NCBI GenBank assembly: GCA_046728055.1
Contig: JBKPDU010000027.1
Location: forward strand, 1-6,531
Direction: 5' to 3'
DNA from: AC-69 sp046728055
Lineage (GTDB): Bacteria > Actinomycetota > UBA4738 > HRBIN12
Length of the DNA stretch: 6,531 nt
Shown: piece by piece, positions 5,629 to 6,531 of the stretch
Position numbering within the stretch: the stretch's first letter is position 1
Layout of the letters: the number at the start of each line of letters is the position of its first letter
The notes under the pieces: model-generated
What the model was told of the DNA's origin: nothing
What the model saw: only the letters and a program-made list of their open reading frames with translations
Database searches by the model: none
Translations under genes and position numbers: made by a program

Positions 5629-6531
5629 TAGGAGCCGCCCACCTCGGCGACGGCCTCCTCGAAGACTTCCAGCGCCGTCTCCGCCTGATCCGTGCCGAAT
5701 ACGAGCGGCGGACACATCCGGACCACGTCATCCCCCGCTCCGAGCACCAGCAGCCCGCGCCGGAACGCCGCATGCTCCACGGCGATCATCGTGTCGTGGT
5801 CCTCGAACTCGATGCCGATCATCAGGCCCAGGCCACGGACCTCTTTGATCAACGGCCGGCGCGCCTGCATCTCGCGCAGCCCGTCGAGCAGGAAGGACCC
5901 CACCCGCTCCGCGTTGTCCATCAGGCCGTCCTCGATCAGGTCGATGGTGGCCAGGGCAGCGGCGCACGACAGCGGGTTGCCGCCATAGGTCGACCCGTGG
6001 GCACCGATCTCCCAGGTCATGAGGTCGTCGCGGGCGACCATGGCCCCGAGCGGCATCCCGCTGGCGATCCCCTTACCGACGAGCAGGATGTCGGGCTCCA
6101 CTCCGTAGTGCTGGGTGGCCCACATCCTCCCTGTCCGGCCCATCCCGCTCTGGACCTCGTCGGCCACGAGGAGGATGCCGTGGTTGGAGCACAGTTCGCG
6201 GAGATACCGGAGCCACCCCTCGGGCGGCAGCACGTACCCGCCCTCGCCGAGGATCGGCTCGACCACGACCGCGGCCACCTCATGCGGAGACACCAGCCGC
6301 CTGAACAGGACCTCCTCCAGGTACTCGAAGTCACCGAAGAACGAATGCAGGACCCCAGGCAACAGCGGCCCGAACCCCGTTCGGTACCGAGCCTTGCTCG
6401 CCGTCAGCGAGACGCTGCCGTACGAACGTCCGTGGAACGACCCGAAGAACGCGATCACGTACTGCCGGCCGGTCGAGTACCGCGCCAGCTTGATCCCGGC
6501 CTCCACCGCCTCGGTACCGGAGTTCGTGAGG
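5628..6531 (-). CDS. Class III PLP-dependent aminotransferase, GABA/ornithine-type, 5' end outside window (partial)
   Basis: The last 300 residues of a fold-type I aminotransferase; the frame runs off the right edge, so roughly the first 100-130 residues are missing. The visible part opens exactly at the phosphate-binding motif LTNSGTEAVEAGIKLAR, followed by FHGRSYGSVSLTASK (about 32-46), VVEPILGEGGYVLPP (about 90-103), LLVADEVQSGMGRTGRMWA (about 120-138, PLP-contacting D124), K153 in LVGKGIASGMPLGA as Schiff-base lysine, HGSTYGGNPLSCAAALA (about 178-194) and VRGLGLMIGIE. The pattern resembles 4-aminobutyrate, acetylornithine and broad-substrate omega-aminotransferases, including archaeal and thermophile relatives, some of which act as amino-acid racemases. 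The substrate is therefore open. It is clearly a different subfamily from the second aminotransferase (ASGMPLGA versus TSGYFPFG after the lysine). It is the most 5' operon gene seen, so any promoter lies upstream of the window. Confidence 0.9.
   Translation of the reverse strand, partial: LTNSGTEAVEAGIKLARYSTGRQYVIAFFGSFHGRSYGSVSLTASKARYRTGFGPLLPGVLHSFFGDFEYLEEVLFRRLVSPHEVAAVVVEPILGEGGYVLPPEGWLRYLRELCSNHGILLVADEVQSGMGRTGRMWATQHYGVEPDILLVGKGIASGMPLGAMVARDDLMTWEIGAHGSTYGGNPLSCAAALATIDLIEDGLMDNAERVGSFLLDGLREMQARRPLIKEVRGLGLMIGIEFEDHDTMIAVEHAAFRRGLLVLGAGDDVVRMCPPLVFGTDQAETALEVFEEAVAEVGGS

Noticed and set aside
2761..5857. Both aminotransferases share the identical stretch VRGLGLMIGIE, suggesting a recent duplication
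   Set aside because: This is a conserved class III motif. The rest of the two proteins, including the residues around the PLP lysine, differ strongly, so they are old paralogues of different subfamilies.

Overview
The window is GC-rich (roughly two thirds or more G+C by eye) and densely coded. GTG starts, 4-base stop/start overlaps and an actinobacterial-looking AcuC suggest a high-GC bacterium, most likely Actinomycetota or a neighbouring uncultured lineage. This assignment is inference; there is no rRNA or other marker gene here.

Left part (1-1375): a complete-looking IS110-family (DEDD/RuvC-type) transposase gene on the + strand, preceded by 142 bases of noncoding, hairpin-prone sequence. 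In IS110-group elements the structured 'bridge' RNA that guides recombination comes from this left-end noncoding region, so part or all of such an RNA may lie here. The element's left end is not resolved. Its right end must lie very close to the transposase stop, because the next gene ends only 17 bases later.

Right part (1375-6531): five genes on the - strand, transcribed from right to left toward the transposase. In order they are a class III PLP aminotransferase (5' end outside the window), a family I (glutaconate-type) CoA-transferase alpha subunit, its beta subunit, a second and different class III aminotransferase, and an AcuC-type histone-deacetylase-family deacetylase. The last three junctions are a GTGA 4-base overlap, another GTGA 4-base overlap, and a one-base gap, so these genes are almost certainly one translationally coupled operon. 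The only real gap is 60 bases between the first aminotransferase and the alpha subunit, and it holds a 7-bp stem hairpin directly at the stop codon.

Working model (inference): one or both aminotransferases deaminate an amine or omega-amino acid to an oxo acid or semialdehyde. The CoA-transferase activates a resulting carboxylate or keto acid to its CoA thioester. AcuC either removes regulatory acyl groups from enzymes of the pathway or hydrolyses an N-acyl amine substrate. The amine is unknown, and an aldehyde dehydrogenase, if needed, would have to lie outside the window. No tRNA, rRNA, CRISPR array or clear promoter was seen.
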